A DNA stretch of 64,000 bases from Planococcus maritimus (lineage in GTDB: Bacteria; Bacillota; Bacilli; Bacillales_A; Planococcaceae): contig NZ_CP016538.2 in NCBI RefSeq assembly GCF_001687625.2, positions 2,386,501 through 2,450,500 of the forward strand, given 5' to 3'. The notes under the pieces are model-generated. The model searched no databases, was not told the origin of the DNA, and was given only the letters and a program-made list of their open reading frames with translations. Shown here one piece after another: positions 17,939 through 26,880 of the stretch (positions within the stretch are counted from its first letter, which is position 1; every line of letters starts with the position of its first letter). Made by a program: the position numbers and the translations under genes.

Positions 17939-19882
17939 TTACTTGCTGTTCAAGATGTCGAGCAATTCTTTAGCAGACTTAGCAGCGACGAGTTCGTCAA
18001 CATTCGACTGCTCGGCGCAGATGACTGCGATGCCTGACAAGATTTCCAGGTGCGTGCCGTCTTTACCAGCGATGGCGAAGATCAACTTCGCTTTCTCGCC
18101 GTCAAAGTCTACCCCGTCCGGAACTTGGACAACCGTGAAGCCGGATTTGATAACCGCTTTTTTCGCTTCTTCGGTGCCATGCGGAATCGCGACATCATTG
18201 CCCATATAAGTGGTCGTGATTTCTTCGCGCTTCAGCATTTCGTCGACGTATGATGGCTCGACGTATCCAGCCTTCACGAGTGCGTCCCCTGCAAAGCGAA
18301 TCGCTTCTTCTTTATTGCGGAAGCGTTTATTCATGAAAATATTATCTTCCGTCAACAGTGGCGCATCGCCTTGATCGCCAGTCGCTGCGTTCGCTTCGCT
18401 ATCGTCGACCAGTTCACTTTGCTCTTCTGTCACGCCATGTTTCATGCGATCGATCAAGCGGTCGTATTCCGGGCTTGATAGGAAGTTATCGACTGAGATG
18501 TGATACGCATCCGGGCGTTTGTCTTTCGCACGCGGCGTCAATTTATCCTGCGTGATGATGATTTGCGAATCGGCAGGGATAGAAGAAATCGCGCTGTTTG
18601 TCACTTTGATGTGCATGCCCGCCTCTTTTACTTTCTTACTCAAGAGCGAAGCACCCATCGCGCTCGACCCCATCCCAGCGTCACACGCAAAGACGATTTT
18701 TTGGACATCGTCCGGGAACGTACCTGATGCAGAAGTCGTGCCTGCAGCTCCAGCGCTAGCGCCAAGTGCACCGGCAACCGAACTTTTCTTGCCTTTCATT
18801 TCTTCCATGCGTCTTGTTGCTGCTTCGACGTCTCCATCTTCTTCTGTATCTTTGCTGCGCTTCAAGATGACAGCTGATACCAAGAACGACACAGTCGCTG
18901 CGACCAAGATCGCCGTGAAGTTCGCTACATAGGCCATGCCTTCAGGCGGTGTAACCGCTGCGATGGCGAAGATACTGCCTGGTGATGCAGGGGCCATCAA
19001 GCCGCCGCCCATCAAGACGAGTGTGAAGACACCGCTCATGCCGCCAAGGATGACAGACAATAGAAGCATCGGTTTCATTAACACGTACGGGAAGTAAATC
19101 TCGTGGATCCCGCCGAAGAAGTGGATAATAACAGCCCCTGGTGCCGATTGCTTCGCGATTCCTTTTCCGAAGAACATGAATGCGAGCAAGACACCAAGAC
19201 CAGGTCCTGGGTTCGCTTCTAATAAGAAGAGAACGGAACGGCCAGCCTGCTGAACTTGTTCAAGCCCAAGCGGCGTCAGGATGCCGTGGTTGATTGCGTT
19301 GTTCAGGAATAAAATCTTACCCGGTTCGATCAAGATACTTGTTAATGGAAGCAATCCTGTTTCAAGCAACCAGTCAACACCTGCGACCAATACTTGCGTC
19401 AATGCGCTGACGGCTGGCCCGATGCTAAGGTAAGCAAAGATCGCCAATGCCCCGCCGAGAATACCTGCTGAGAAGTTGTTGACCAACATCTCGAATCCAG
19501 AGCGGATCTTGCCTTCGATCAAACGGTCAAACTGTTTGATGACCCAGGCACTGAGTGGCCCCATGATCATCGCGCCGAGGAACATCGGCGTATCCGGTGC
19601 CCCGACGATAACCCCCATCGTGGCAATCGCGCCAATGACGCCGCCTCGCTGGTCGTGCACGAGCTTACCACCCGTATAACCAATCAAGAGTGGAAGCAAA
19701 TATGTGATCATCGGCCCGACAAGTGACGCGAAATTCTCATTCGGGAAAAATCCTGTTGGAATAAACAATGCTGTTATAAGTCCCCAAGCAATAAACGCGC
19801 CGATGTTCGGCATAACCATCGAACTGAGGAAGTTACCAAACTTCTGGACTTTCACTTTAACGCTCGAACGTTCTTGTGCCAT
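17939..19882 (-). CDS. mtlA: mannitol-specific PTS enzyme EIICBA
   Basis: A 647-aa membrane permease that imports and phosphorylates mannitol. EIIC spans residues 1 to about 340 with the substrate-site motif GGIHEIYFPYVLM. EIIB follows at about 390-485 with the phosphocysteine Cys400 in FACDAGMGSS. A fused EIIA (about 505-647) has the active His568 in VAIPHGTEEA. The start is taken at ATG 19882, 9 bases after AAAGGAG; an ATG 9 bp upstream would abut the ribosome site. EIIA is fed by HPr, encoded divergently next door. A catabolite-control site lies 71 bp upstream. Confidence 0.95.
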   Translation of the reverse strand: MAQERSSVKVKVQKFGNFLSSMVMPNIGAFIAWGLITALFIPTGFFPNENFASLVGPMITYLLPLLIGYTGGKLVHDQRGGVIGAIATMGVIVGAPDTPMFLGAMIMGPLSAWVIKQFDRLIEGKIRSGFEMLVNNFSAGILGGALAIFAYLSIGPAVSALTQVLVAGVDWLLETGLLPLTSILIEPGKILFLNNAINHGILTPLGLEQVQQAGRSVLFLLEANPGPGLGVLLAFMFFGKGIAKQSAPGAVIIHFFGGIHEIYFPYVLMKPMLLLSVILGGMSGVFTLVLMGGGLMAPASPGSIFAIAAVTPPEGMAYVANFTAILVAATVSFLVSAVILKRSKDTEEDGDVEAATRRMEEMKGKKSSVAGALGASAGAAGTTSASGTFPDDVQKIVFACDAGMGSSAMGASLLSKKVKEAGMHIKVTNSAISSIPADSQIIITQDKLTPRAKDKRPDAYHISVDNFLSSPEYDRLIDRMKHGVTEEQSELVDDSEANAATGDQGDAPLLTEDNIFMNKRFRNKEEAIRFAGDALVKAGYVEPSYVDEMLKREEITTTYMGNDVAIPHGTEEAKKAVIKSGFTVVQVPDGVDFDGEKAKLIFAIAGKDGTHLEILSGIAVICAEQSNVDELVAAKSAKELLDILNSK

Positions 19883-19952
19883 TCCTTTCATCTCCTTTTA
19901 TTGGGCCCTTGCCCATATACTTTATTTGTTAATTCTGATTATACGCTCTTCT

Positions 19953-19966
19953 TGTAAGCGCATTCA
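19953..19966. promoter_or_regulatory. cre site (CcpA operator) upstream of mtlA
   Basis: TGTAAGCGCATTCA matches the Bacillus cre consensus TGWAANCGNTNWCA at 13 of 14 positions. CcpA with HPr-Ser46-P would repress mtlA in the presence of glucose. Confidence 0.65.
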
Positions 19967-20022
19967 ATCTAATGAAAGATTAACTTTGTCGCCGCTGTCC
20001 GGACAAAGCTGTCGTTACTGCG

Positions 20023-20108
20023 AATTGTGCCGTGCACAGGGGCGCGCGGACACCTAAACCGAGCTGCAGCGCTTTTTTCACTCGCCGAATTGTGTGTCGC
20101 ACAGGGAC
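20023..20108 (+). repeat. REP-like dimer element 8
   Basis: Cores at 20023-20043 (GTGCCGTGCAC, ending GGGGC) and 20088-20108 (GTGTGTCGCAC), spaced 65 bp. It is a diverged copy in the divergent mtlA-ptsH region, upstream of both genes. A further partial match, AACAGGGACGCC, follows at about 20130. Confidence 0.85.
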
Positions 20109-20180
20109 AGGTCGCTTTTGATCCCACCTAAAACAGGGACGCCGCTATGCAATTGGGCCAGATAATGTCATAATGAAGGG

Positions 20181-20194
20181 TGAATTCGCTTACA
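20181..20194. promoter_or_regulatory. candidate cre site upstream of ptsH
   Basis: TGAATTCGCTTACA matches 13 of 14 positions of the cre consensus. It lies 29 bp before the ptsH start, downstream of a possible -10 box CATAAT, a position that would block elongation or initiation. Confidence 0.45.
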
Positions 20195-20222
20195 CAACAA
20201 GCATCCTAAGGAGGAATTATTC

Positions 20223-20492
20223 ATGGTAGAAAAAACATTCACAATCACAGACCCGGCTGGCATGCATGCACGCCCAGCTTCAGCACTTGTAGGTTCGTTA
20301 TCAAAATTCCAATCGGACATCACGATGGAATTCAAAGACAAAAAAGTTAACTTAAAATCAATCCTCGGCGTTATGTCACTTGGTGTTCCTTCTGGATCAA
20401 CTGTACAAATCGCTGCTGATGGTGCGGACGAAGCAGAAGCGATGGAAACGATCGAGCGCGTACTGAACGAGCAAGGAATCTCGAACGAATGA
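20223..20492 (+). CDS. ptsH: phosphocarrier protein HPr
   Basis: An 89-aa cytosolic phosphocarrier. The active site is His15 in GMHARPAS, and the regulatory Ser46 lies in [11 protein letters not shown], the site phosphorylated by HPr kinase in Bacillota. AAGGAGG precedes the ATG. It overlaps ptsI by 4 bp (ATGA), so the two are translationally coupled. It passes phosphate from enzyme I to the EIIA domain of MtlA and to regulators such as MtlR. Confidence 0.97.
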   Translation: MVEKTFTITDPAGMHARPASALVGSLSKFQSDITMEFKDKKVNLKSILGVMSLGVPSGSTVQIAADGADEAEAMETIERVLNEQGISNE

Positions 20493-22195
20493 ATCGCCTC
20501 TCCGGAATCGCAGCTTCTAATGGCATCGCCATCGCCAAGGCCTTCCGCCTCGAAAATCCGGAACTGACAGTCGACAAGAAAAACGTGACGGACACCCAGG
20601 CGGAAATCGAGCGCTTCGGACAGGCAGTGAAAGAATCCATTGCCGAACTCGAAGTGATCAAAAAACGCACCGCAGAAGAAATCAGCGAAAAAGAAGCCGA
20701 TATTTTCGGCGCCCACTTGCTCGTTTTAGAAGACCCGGAATTGATCGGGCCGATCACCGACAAGATCAAAACCGATAGCGTCAATGCAGAATTCGCGCTG
20801 AACGAAACCTCGACAATGTTTGTCGACATGTTCGAAGCGATGGACAATGAATACATGAAAGAACGCGCTGCCGATGTGCGTGATGTCACGAAACGCGTGC
20901 TCGCCCATCTCCTCGGCGTCAAGATTCAAAACCCAAGCATGATCACCGATGAAGTCGTCGTCATTGCAGAAGATCTGACTCCTTCCGATACGGTTCAATT
21001 AAACCCGAAATTCATTAAGGGCTTCATTACCGATATCGGCGGGCGCACATCCCACTCCGCGATCCTCGCACGCACATTGGAAATCCCGGCAGTTGTCGGC
21101 GCAAAATCAGCGATGAGCACGATCGATAACGGCACCATCGTCATCATCGATGGACTCGAAGGCAACATCCTGCTCGACCCAGACGAAGCAACACTCGCTG
21201 AGTACAAAGAAAAGCAAAGCGCATTCGCCAGCCAAAAAGCCGAATGGGCCAAGCTGAAAAACGAAGCGACCGTCACAAAAGACGGCGTGGAAGTTGAACT
21301 CGGCGCCAATATCGGCACACCGAAAGACCTTACCGGCGTTCTTGAAAATGGCGGCGAAGCAATCGGCTTGTACCGTACCGAGTTCTTGTACATGGGCCGC
21401 GACAACTTCCCAACCGAAGACGAACAATTCGATGCCTACTCCGCTGTCCTAAAAGGCATGGAAGGCAAACCGACCGTCGTTCGTACGCTCGACATCGGCG
21501 GCGACAAAGAATTGTCGTATCTGACACTGCCAAAAGAACTGAACCCGTTCCTAGGCCTTCGTGCGATCCGTCTATGCCTCGAGATGCCGGACATGTTCCG
21601 CACGCAGCTTCGCGCATTGCTTCGCGCGAGTGTCCACGGCAATTTGAAGGTTATGTTCCCGATGATCGCCACACTCGATGAGTTCCGCCAAGCGAAAGCG
21701 CTTCTAATGGAAGAAAAAGCGAAACTCGAAGCAGAAGGCATCGACGTGAGCGATTCCATCGAAGTCGGCATCATGGTCGAGATTCCGTCGACTGCCGTCA
21801 TGGCAGATACGTTCGCAAAAGAAGTCGACTTCTTCTCTATCGGCACGAACGACCTGATCCAGTACACGATGGCCGCTGACCGTATGAACGAATCGGTCTC
21901 TTATCTATACCAGCCATACAACCCAGCCATCCTGCGCCTTGTGAAGAACGTCATTGACGCGTCTCACAAAGAAGGCAAATGGACCGGCATGTGCGGCGAA
22001 ATGGCCGGCGACGAAATCGCCATCCCGATTCTCCTCGGCCTCGGCCTGGACGAATTCTCGATGAGCGCTTCGTCCATCCTAAAAGCCCGCTCCCAGCTAA
22101 GCCGCCTATCAAAAGCGGACATGGAAGGGCACGTCGACCACATCCTAGCTCTTGCGACTTCACAGGAAGTAGAAGACTACGTGAACAACCTATAA
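20489..22195 (+). CDS. ptsI: PTS enzyme I (phosphoenolpyruvate-protein phosphotransferase)
   Basis: A 568-aa cytosolic enzyme that takes phosphate from PEP and passes it to HPr. The swivelling His domain carries His189 in [11 protein letters not shown]. The PEP-binding barrel shows [36 protein letters not shown] and the catalytic Cys in [11 protein letters not shown]. Its length is typical of the family. It overlaps ptsH by 4 bp. Confidence 0.97.
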   Translation: MNRLSGIAASNGIAIAKAFRLENPELTVDKKNVTDTQAEIERFGQAVKESIAELEVIKKRTAEEISEKEADIFGAHLLVLEDPELIGPITDKIKTDSVNAEFALNETSTMFVDMFEAMDNEYMKERAADVRDVTKRVLAHLLGVKIQNPSMITDEVVVIAEDLTPSDTVQLNPKFIKGFITDIGGRTSHSAILARTLEIPAVVGAKSAMSTIDNGTIVIIDGLEGNILLDPDEATLAEYKEKQSAFASQKAEWAKLKNEATVTKDGVEVELGANIGTPKDLTGVLENGGEAIGLYRTEFLYMGRDNFPTEDEQFDAYSAVLKGMEGKPTVVRTLDIGGDKELSYLTLPKELNPFLGLRAIRLCLEMPDMFRTQLRALLRASVHGNLKVMFPMIATLDEFRQAKALLMEEKAKLEAEGIDVSDSIEVGIMVEIPSTAVMADTFAKEVDFFSIGTNDLIQYTMAADRMNESVSYLYQPYNPAILRLVKNVIDASHKEGKWTGMCGEMAGDEIAIPILLGLGLDEFSMSASSILKARSQLSRLSKADMEGHVDHILALATSQEVEDYVNNL

Positions 22196-22197
22196 TG

Positions 22198-22238
22198 CAA
22201 AAAAAGCCGAGAACTCCGTTGAGTTCTCGGCTTTTTTG
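22198..22238 (+). terminator. terminator of ptsHI
   Basis: Stem AAGCCGAGAACTC / GAGTTCTCGGCTT followed by six T. A repeat core starts 6 bp later. Confidence 0.92.
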
Positions 22239-22243
22239 AATGG

Positions 22244-22329
22244 AATTGTGTGGCGCACAGGGACATCCAAGCACCAGAATCCCGCTACGACGCGAATTTC
22301 GCCCTGCGAATTGTGTGGTGCACAGGGAT
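22244..22329 (+). repeat. REP-like dimer element 9
   Basis: Cores at 22244-22264 and 22309-22329, spaced 65 bp. The middle is closely related to that of element 10 at 23692 (ATCCAAGCACCAGAATCC). Elements 9 and 10 thus flank the toxin-antitoxin-like locus as direct repeats. Confidence 0.9.
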
Positions 22330-22409
22330 CCCTCTCAAATCCACTGTCAGTTTTGTTGATTTTGTTGATTTTTAATTTTATAATAGGTATTAAACAGGAG
22401 GTGGAGAAA

Positions 22410-23063
22410 ATGATCCCTACCGTTGACCAAGAACAAGAAAAGCTCTGGGCCAGTGTTGAGACATTGTCTACAATTAATACTGAACAAGCCGAAGCTGTCT
22501 TAAAAACGACAGTTGAACGGTCTTTGAGACAAATGGGCTTTACCACTCCAGCAATTTCGAGTCTTTCCTTAAAGATTACCGATGCCCAATCGGTTATAGA
22601 CTTGCATCAAATCGAACGTAAAGTAAAGCATCATTTAAAGAATAAGGATCGCGAAATGGCATATGAACTGCTGATCGATTATCTTTTACAGTTAAGTGAA
22701 ATGACCGATAAAGAACCGTCACTTATCCATAAAAAATTAATTGCTTCACTTATGGCGAACAGCGAAAGAAACTCGCTGAGTGCATCCCTTGTTAAACGCA
22801 CAACCAGGCATCGGAAAATCGAAAATTCGTTTTACTCCCCCAGTGAAGCAGCTGAAAAACTTGGCTTAAGTGATCAGACGATTAGAAGAATGTGCGAGAA
22901 GGGAAAATTTGTCGAGGCCTACAAAACAGATGGCGGCCATTGGAGAATTCCAAAAGAAAACTTCATAACGACAGATGAACAAGACAAGCGTGCAAAAGCG
23001 TTCTTCGATCGAATCGACACCAAAAACCATGAAGCGGGAAATGTAGATGAATTCGATCTATGA
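22410..23063 (+). CDS. antitoxin-like protein with excisionase-type HTH
   Basis: A 217-aa protein with an N-terminal helical region and a C-terminal MerR/excisionase-type helix-turn-helix at about residues 145-190 (SPSEAAEKLGLSDQTIRRM followed by GGHWRIPKENF). AGGAGGTGGAG precedes ATG 22410; the upstream open frame runs through the repeat element and is rejected. It overlaps the following PIN-domain gene by 17 bp, the organisation of a toxin-antitoxin module in which the HTH protein neutralises the nuclease and autoregulates. Function is inferred from architecture and neighbour. Confidence 0.7.
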   Translation: MIPTVDQEQEKLWASVETLSTINTEQAEAVLKTTVERSLRQMGFTTPAISSLSLKITDAQSVIDLHQIERKVKHHLKNKDREMAYELLIDYLLQLSEMTDKEPSLIHKKLIASLMANSERNSLSASLVKRTTRHRKIENSFYSPSEAAEKLGLSDQTIRRMCEKGKFVEAYKTDGGHWRIPKENFITTDEQDKRAKAFFDRIDTKNHEAGNVDEFDL

Positions 23064-23643
23064 TTCTCCTACCCGACCTATAGTTTTTATTGATACCACG
23101 GTATTGTGCGGAGCATTGCGAAGCGACGGAATCAACCGAAAAATTCTGCAAGCAGCTAGATTCCCACACCTCTTTCAACCTGTTTTCTCTAAAGTTTGCT
23201 TGTTTGAATTTGTACGCAACGCATCTGAAGGATTAGGTAAAGGAAAAAAGAAAGTGATTTATTCTGCAGATGATATCGAGGGGTTTTTCCAAGCATTTCT
23301 CAATCCCCTCTTCGAGCATTATGAGGGGCTTCCAGTTAATAGTATATTAGGTAGGTATAGCGTGGAAACGATTCTTCGAGAACATCTGGCTATAGGTGAC
23401 GTCTTGATAGAATTAAGTAAGTGTGACCCTGACACTGCACAAAGTATTGTGGAAACACAGGAAATGTCAGAACCACTTTCAAAATTTGATTAAGATGACT
23501 TTCACGTATGGGTAACTGCCATACGTGAAAATTGCAACTTCATATTGACTTCCACTCATCGTCGCTTCCCTGCTGAAATAGGAAAAATCAAAAGGATTCA
23601 CCCAATACATTTTTATGAAGAGCTATCGAATGTGACCGATTAA
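23047..23643 (+). pseudogene. PIN-domain toxin interrupted by an in-frame stop
   Basis: The frame encodes a 198-codon PIN-domain nuclease, but codon 149 is TAA at 23491-23493. Before it: the N-terminal acidic residue in IVFIDTTVL and the FEFVRNA region. After the stop the same frame continues as DDFHVWVTAIRENCNFILTS and ends at 23643; this part carries the DDxH-like catalytic aspartates and the final strand of the fold. The truncated 148-aa product would lack catalytic residues, so the toxin is probably dead unless the stop is read through. In the same family, PIN toxins cleave RNA. Confidence 0.75.
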
Positions 23644-23648
23644 TAGCC

Positions 23649-23684
23649 GAAAAGCCATGAACTCAACTGAGTTCATGGCTTTTC
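23649..23684 (+). terminator. terminator of the HTH/PIN locus
   Basis: Perfect stem AAAAGCCATGAACTC / GAGTTCATGGCTTTT with a tiny loop, 6 bp after the PIN-frame stop; the next core starts 8 bp on. Confidence 0.88.
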
Positions 23685-23691
23685 CCTGTTA

Positions 23692-23778
23692 AATTTTTGT
23701 GGCGCACAGGGACATCCAAGCACCAGAATCCTGCTATGACGCGAATCTTATCGCGTGAATTGTGTGGTGCACAGGGAC
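23692..23778 (+). repeat. REP-like dimer element 10
   Basis: Cores at 23692-23713 (with TTTTTGTGG in place of TTGTGTGG) and 23758-23778, separated by the standard 44 bp. The middle is close to that of element 9. It ends 5 bp from the stop codon of the small minus-strand gene. Confidence 0.88.
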
Positions 23779-23783
23779 AAGCT

Positions 23784-23942
23784 CTACACTCTCTTCAGCT
23801 TGCTGCCGACCGGCACGTGCCACTGAGGAGCCAATTTCTCTAGCTTATATTCCTTATAGCCCTCGAGATAGTCCTTATAAGCTTGCAAATAATTTTTAGT
23901 CGGGGTCTCCAGTGTTAATTCTTTTTTTACAGTTGCAGTCAT
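23784..23942 (-). CDS. small protein of 52 aa, unknown
   Basis: A short gene with a clear ribosome site: GGAGGA is 8 bases before ATG 23942. The protein begins MTATVKKELTLETPTKNYL, has the tyrosine/lysine-rich centre AYKDYLEGYKEYKLEK and ends APQWHVPVGSKLKRV. There is no signal peptide or membrane helix. I do not recognise the family. The convincing start, the low-complexity helical middle and the repeat element right after the stop, as for other minus-strand genes here, argue that it is real. Confidence 0.6.
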   Translation of the reverse strand: MTATVKKELTLETPTKNYLQAYKDYLEGYKEYKLEKLAPQWHVPVGSKLKRV

Positions 23943-24078
23943 CCGGTTCATCCTCCTCGATTTTGGTCCTTACAAGTATTAAGTACGCGGCCACTAACTT
24001 GGTTCTTTAAACCTTGCTGGTCATGCTAAATTAAACGCATTCCTTCCCGCTCAAAAAATAAAGGAAGGTCTGCCATAA

Positions 24079-24543
24079 TCACGTTGTTCGCGCTAACACG
24101 TCAAGCGCATCCGTCAGCCGTTCTACAAAATCTGCCAAAGCTTCCTTCGAAGCAATCCGCAGTATGTGCTGCCCGTCATTTACTTGAGAGCTTTGCGCAT
24201 AACTCGTTGGCAACAAGAGCGGATGTTCAATAAGGGCTTGTGTCAAACGGGCCACTTGCTCAAGCGGGATCAAGATCTCTGCCTCGTTCACACCCTTTGG
24301 CTCATCCCGATGTAATTGAACGGAAACACCCCGTTCCATCGGCAAGCCAATATACAATTGAGGAGCTTTGTACTCTCCCGTTTCAGGAATGCCACTCTCT
24401 CCAATTTGCAAGGACGCTGTCGCTGCTGCATCTGTCTTCTTTTTTATCTTGTCGCTTGGTGAAATCACCTGTTGCATGTTCATCATGCCAACCATACCCC
24501 CGCTCGATTTGATCAATCGCCAGTACTGGCTTTTTCCAATCAT
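24079..24543 (-). CDS. hypothetical protein, 154 aa
   Basis: A soluble protein without recognised domain. The first 40 residues are polar and probably disordered. The rest reads as an alpha/beta domain: YIGLPMERGVSVQLHRD, EAEILIPLEQVARLTQAL and a final amphipathic helix ADFVERLTDALDVLAR. The start is uncertain: ATG 24543 has a weak upstream site and later ATGs (MVGMMNM region) are possible. No neighbour gives a functional hint. Confidence 0.55.
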   Translation of the reverse strand: MIGKSQYWRLIKSSGGMVGMMNMQQVISPSDKIKKKTDAAATASLQIGESGIPETGEYKAPQLYIGLPMERGVSVQLHRDEPKGVNEAEILIPLEQVARLTQALIEHPLLLPTSYAQSSQVNDGQHILRIASKEALADFVERLTDALDVLARTT

Positions 24544-24986
24544 CCCATGAGCCTAAAATCTTAAAACTGCTTTAGATATCATCAATTAATACTTAAATAT
24601 CAGTTAATTATCTTTAAGGCAATTTCGTATAATCTTTAACACTACAATAAGACTACATTAAGCGCCAAAATATGTAAAGTAAGCCATGAAAATTCTCATA
24701 ATTCAGATTTTATTTTGTTTTTCTTGTATACTTTTAATGGAAAATTTCCAGCCTGCGAATTGAACGAGAAACAAACAAGATTGCGGGGACTCCACTGTTT
24801 TCAAGGTTTCCTTTCCCCTTCTTTTCAGATATTCTTCGGTACATACCCTGCCCGGTTTACAGGAAAAGGGAAATCGCTATAATGTTTTTTTGAAACTTTT
24901 TTCTTCCCTTCTGCTCTTTTACACAGGATTTTCACGCTTATAGCTATTCAATCAATTTTATAAATATTCAGAACAGCTATCTCTCA
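24544..24986. other. AT-rich intergenic region
   Basis: Upstream of the minus-strand 154-aa gene. No open frame of value and no clear RNA structure was seen. It should hold that gene's promoter. Confidence 0.4.
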
Positions 24987-25237
24987 AATTGTGTGACGCA
25001 CAGGGACACACAATCACCAGACCCCTGAACTGACGTAAATCTCGCACTGAGAATTGTGTCATGCACAGGGACATCAAACCACAGATCCGAAAAATCAGAA
25101 TGCATAAAAACCCCTTGAACTCATTTGAGTTCAAGGGGTTTTTGACGATTGAATTGTGTGGCGCACAGGGACAGCGAAGCATCGAAATCCCTCCATGCCA
25201 GCTATCTTTCTTTCCGAATTGTGTGGTGCACAGGGAC
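24987..25237 (+). repeat. REP-like cluster 11 (two dimers around a terminator)
   Basis: Cores at 24987-25007 (GTGACGCAC), 25052-25072 (GTCATGCAC), 25152-25172 and 25217-25237. Both pairs are exactly 65 bp apart, so two full dimers lie in tandem with a terminator hairpin between them. The last core is 5 bp from the stop codon of the symporter gene. Confidence 0.9.
25105..25145. terminator. bidirectional terminator downstream of the symporter gene
   Basis: Stem AAAAACCCCTTGAACTC / GAGTTCAAGGGGTTTTT with the loop ATTT. It works in either direction; the gene it serves is the minus-strand AGCS symporter. Confidence 0.88.
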
Positions 25238-25242
25238 AAACC

Positions 25243-26652
25243 CTATTCTTCCCGAATCGCTTTCTGGCGTTTCGCCCGTTTCTTCACTTTCCGATCCTTA
25301 TGATAGTACTCATCCGAAGAAAAGAACTCGTTTTTCAACTCTTTTACTTTGTTGCTCAGCAGCAAAATCGCGATGATGTTCGGGATAAGAATCGCCGCAA
25401 GCATGATATCGAGGAAGCCCCAAATCACTTCTGCTGCACCGACAGCGCCTAAGATGACAGCGAGTATGTAAACCACTTGCATGCCGTGCGCGGCTTTCAA
25501 GCCAAACAAGAACTCGGCTTGCTTCGCGCCGTAAAATACCACAACCAAAATCGTCGACAGCACGAAGAAAATCAAAGCGATCGTTACGAGAATGGCGCCG
25601 AAGTCACCGAAATACTCTTCAAAGGCCAAGCTCGTCAAAGCCGATGAGTTTTCCATGGCGCCTTCTTCTGTCCAGACGCCAGAAGACAAGATGACAAATG
25701 CCGTCGCCGTACAAACGATCAAAGTATCCACGACGACGCCAATAACGGCCCAGAAGCCTTGTCGCACCGGATGGTCGGTAGTCGCCGCAGCGTGTGCAAT
25801 CGGCGCTGTCCCGAGTCCTGCTTCGTTGGAATACAACCCGCGGGCAAAGCCCCAACGGATGACTTCCACAATCGCCGCACCGGCAAATCCGCCCATGACA
25901 GGTGCCGGTGAAAAGGCGTTACTGAAAATCAACATGAAGAATTCCGGTACCGCTTGGACGTTCATCAGTAAAATAACGACAGCCCCGCCGACATAGACCA
26001 AGGCCATAAATGGCACGAAAATCTCCGTCACTTTGCCGATGCGCTTGATGCCACCAAAGACGACGATCGACACGAGAATAGCGGTCGCAATTCCCGTCCA
26101 TAGGGCGGGAATGCTGAATGTTGCTTCCACAGTGCTCGCAATCGAATTTCCTTGCACCATGATGCTTGGAATCAATTCAATCATCAACGCAAATGAGAAC
26201 CAGACGCCGAGCCATTTCATGTTCAAGCCCTTCGTCATGTAATACATCGGCCCGCCGACAAATTCGCCGTTGCCGTTTTTCTCGCGGTACTCTACCGCCA
26301 GTACGCTTTCCGCGAATTTCAACGCCATGCCGATCAATGCGATGACCCACATCCAAAAAATCGCGCCAGGCCCGCCGAACATGATCGCCGCCGGAACCCC
26401 GACGATGTTCGCCGCTCCGATTGTTGAAGACAAAGCAGACGTCAATGCCTGGAACGGGGTAACCGTCCCTTCGCCTTTTGGCCTTCTAAAAATGCTGCCG
26501 AACGTTTGCCCTACTATGTATCCAAAATACCGAAACTGAAAAAACCCTAATTTAAACGTCATATAAAGTCCAGAAACCAACAACAATGTAATGAGCGGAA
26601 TGCCCCATATCCATGCTGAAAAATCAGCAATTCCCTTCATAAACCCTTCCAA
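25243..26652 (-). CDS. sodium:alanine/glycine symporter, AGCS family
   Basis: A 469-aa membrane protein with about 10-11 helices. AGCS signatures include TPFQALTSALSSTIGAANIVG, split here over residues 63-83, and the family-typical SNEAGLGTAPIAHAAA near residue 275. It imports alanine or glycine with Na+. The C-terminus is a basic cytosolic tail (HKDRKVKKRAKRQKA). The start is TTG 26652 after GGGG with 7-base spacing, or ATG 12 bp further in. It is monocistronic, with the terminator inside the repeat cluster. Confidence 0.92.
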   Translation of the reverse strand: MEGFMKGIADFSAWIWGIPLITLLLVSGLYMTFKLGFFQFRYFGYIVGQTFGSIFRRPKGEGTVTPFQALTSALSSTIGAANIVGVPAAIMFGGPGAIFWMWVIALIGMALKFAESVLAVEYREKNGNGEFVGGPMYYMTKGLNMKWLGVWFSFALMIELIPSIMVQGNSIASTVEATFSIPALWTGIATAILVSIVVFGGIKRIGKVTEIFVPFMALVYVGGAVVILLMNVQAVPEFFMLIFSNAFSPAPVMGGFAGAAIVEVIRWGFARGLYSNEAGLGTAPIAHAAATTDHPVRQGFWAVIGVVVDTLIVCTATAFVILSSGVWTEEGAMENSSALTSLAFEEYFGDFGAILVTIALIFFVLSTILVVVFYGAKQAEFLFGLKAAHGMQVVYILAVILGAVGAAEVIWGFLDIMLAAILIPNIIAILLLSNKVKELKNEFFSSDEYYHKDRKVKKRAKRQKAIREE

Positions 26653-26810
26653 CTGTTTTCCCCCTATAACATTTCAAGATATGAAATATTTCCCTCACTC
26701 CATAAGGTTTAAACAATTTTCAGGAAATTAATTTGCAAATTTAGAAAAACTCGTCAATTACGCTTATTGCGAAACAGCTAACCTAATTCCATTTTCCTTC
26801 CCGAACACAG

Positions 26811-26848
26811 AAAAACCCCAGACTCCATAAAGGAATCCAGGGTTTTCA
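26811..26848 (-). terminator. terminator of the DUF6241 pair
   Basis: Imperfect stem AAAACCC-AGACTCC / GGAATC-GGGTTTT, just downstream of the second DUF6241 gene. Confidence 0.75.
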
Positions 26849-26880
26849 TAAGGCAGGCTAGGAAATTTTGAGCGATTCGA

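Noticed and set aside
22236..22409. N-terminal extension of the HTH protein through the repeat element
   Set aside because: The repeat is free of stops in this frame by chance; ATG 22410 has a strong ribosome site. The same reasoning removes the extensions of the genes at 5516 and 31633.
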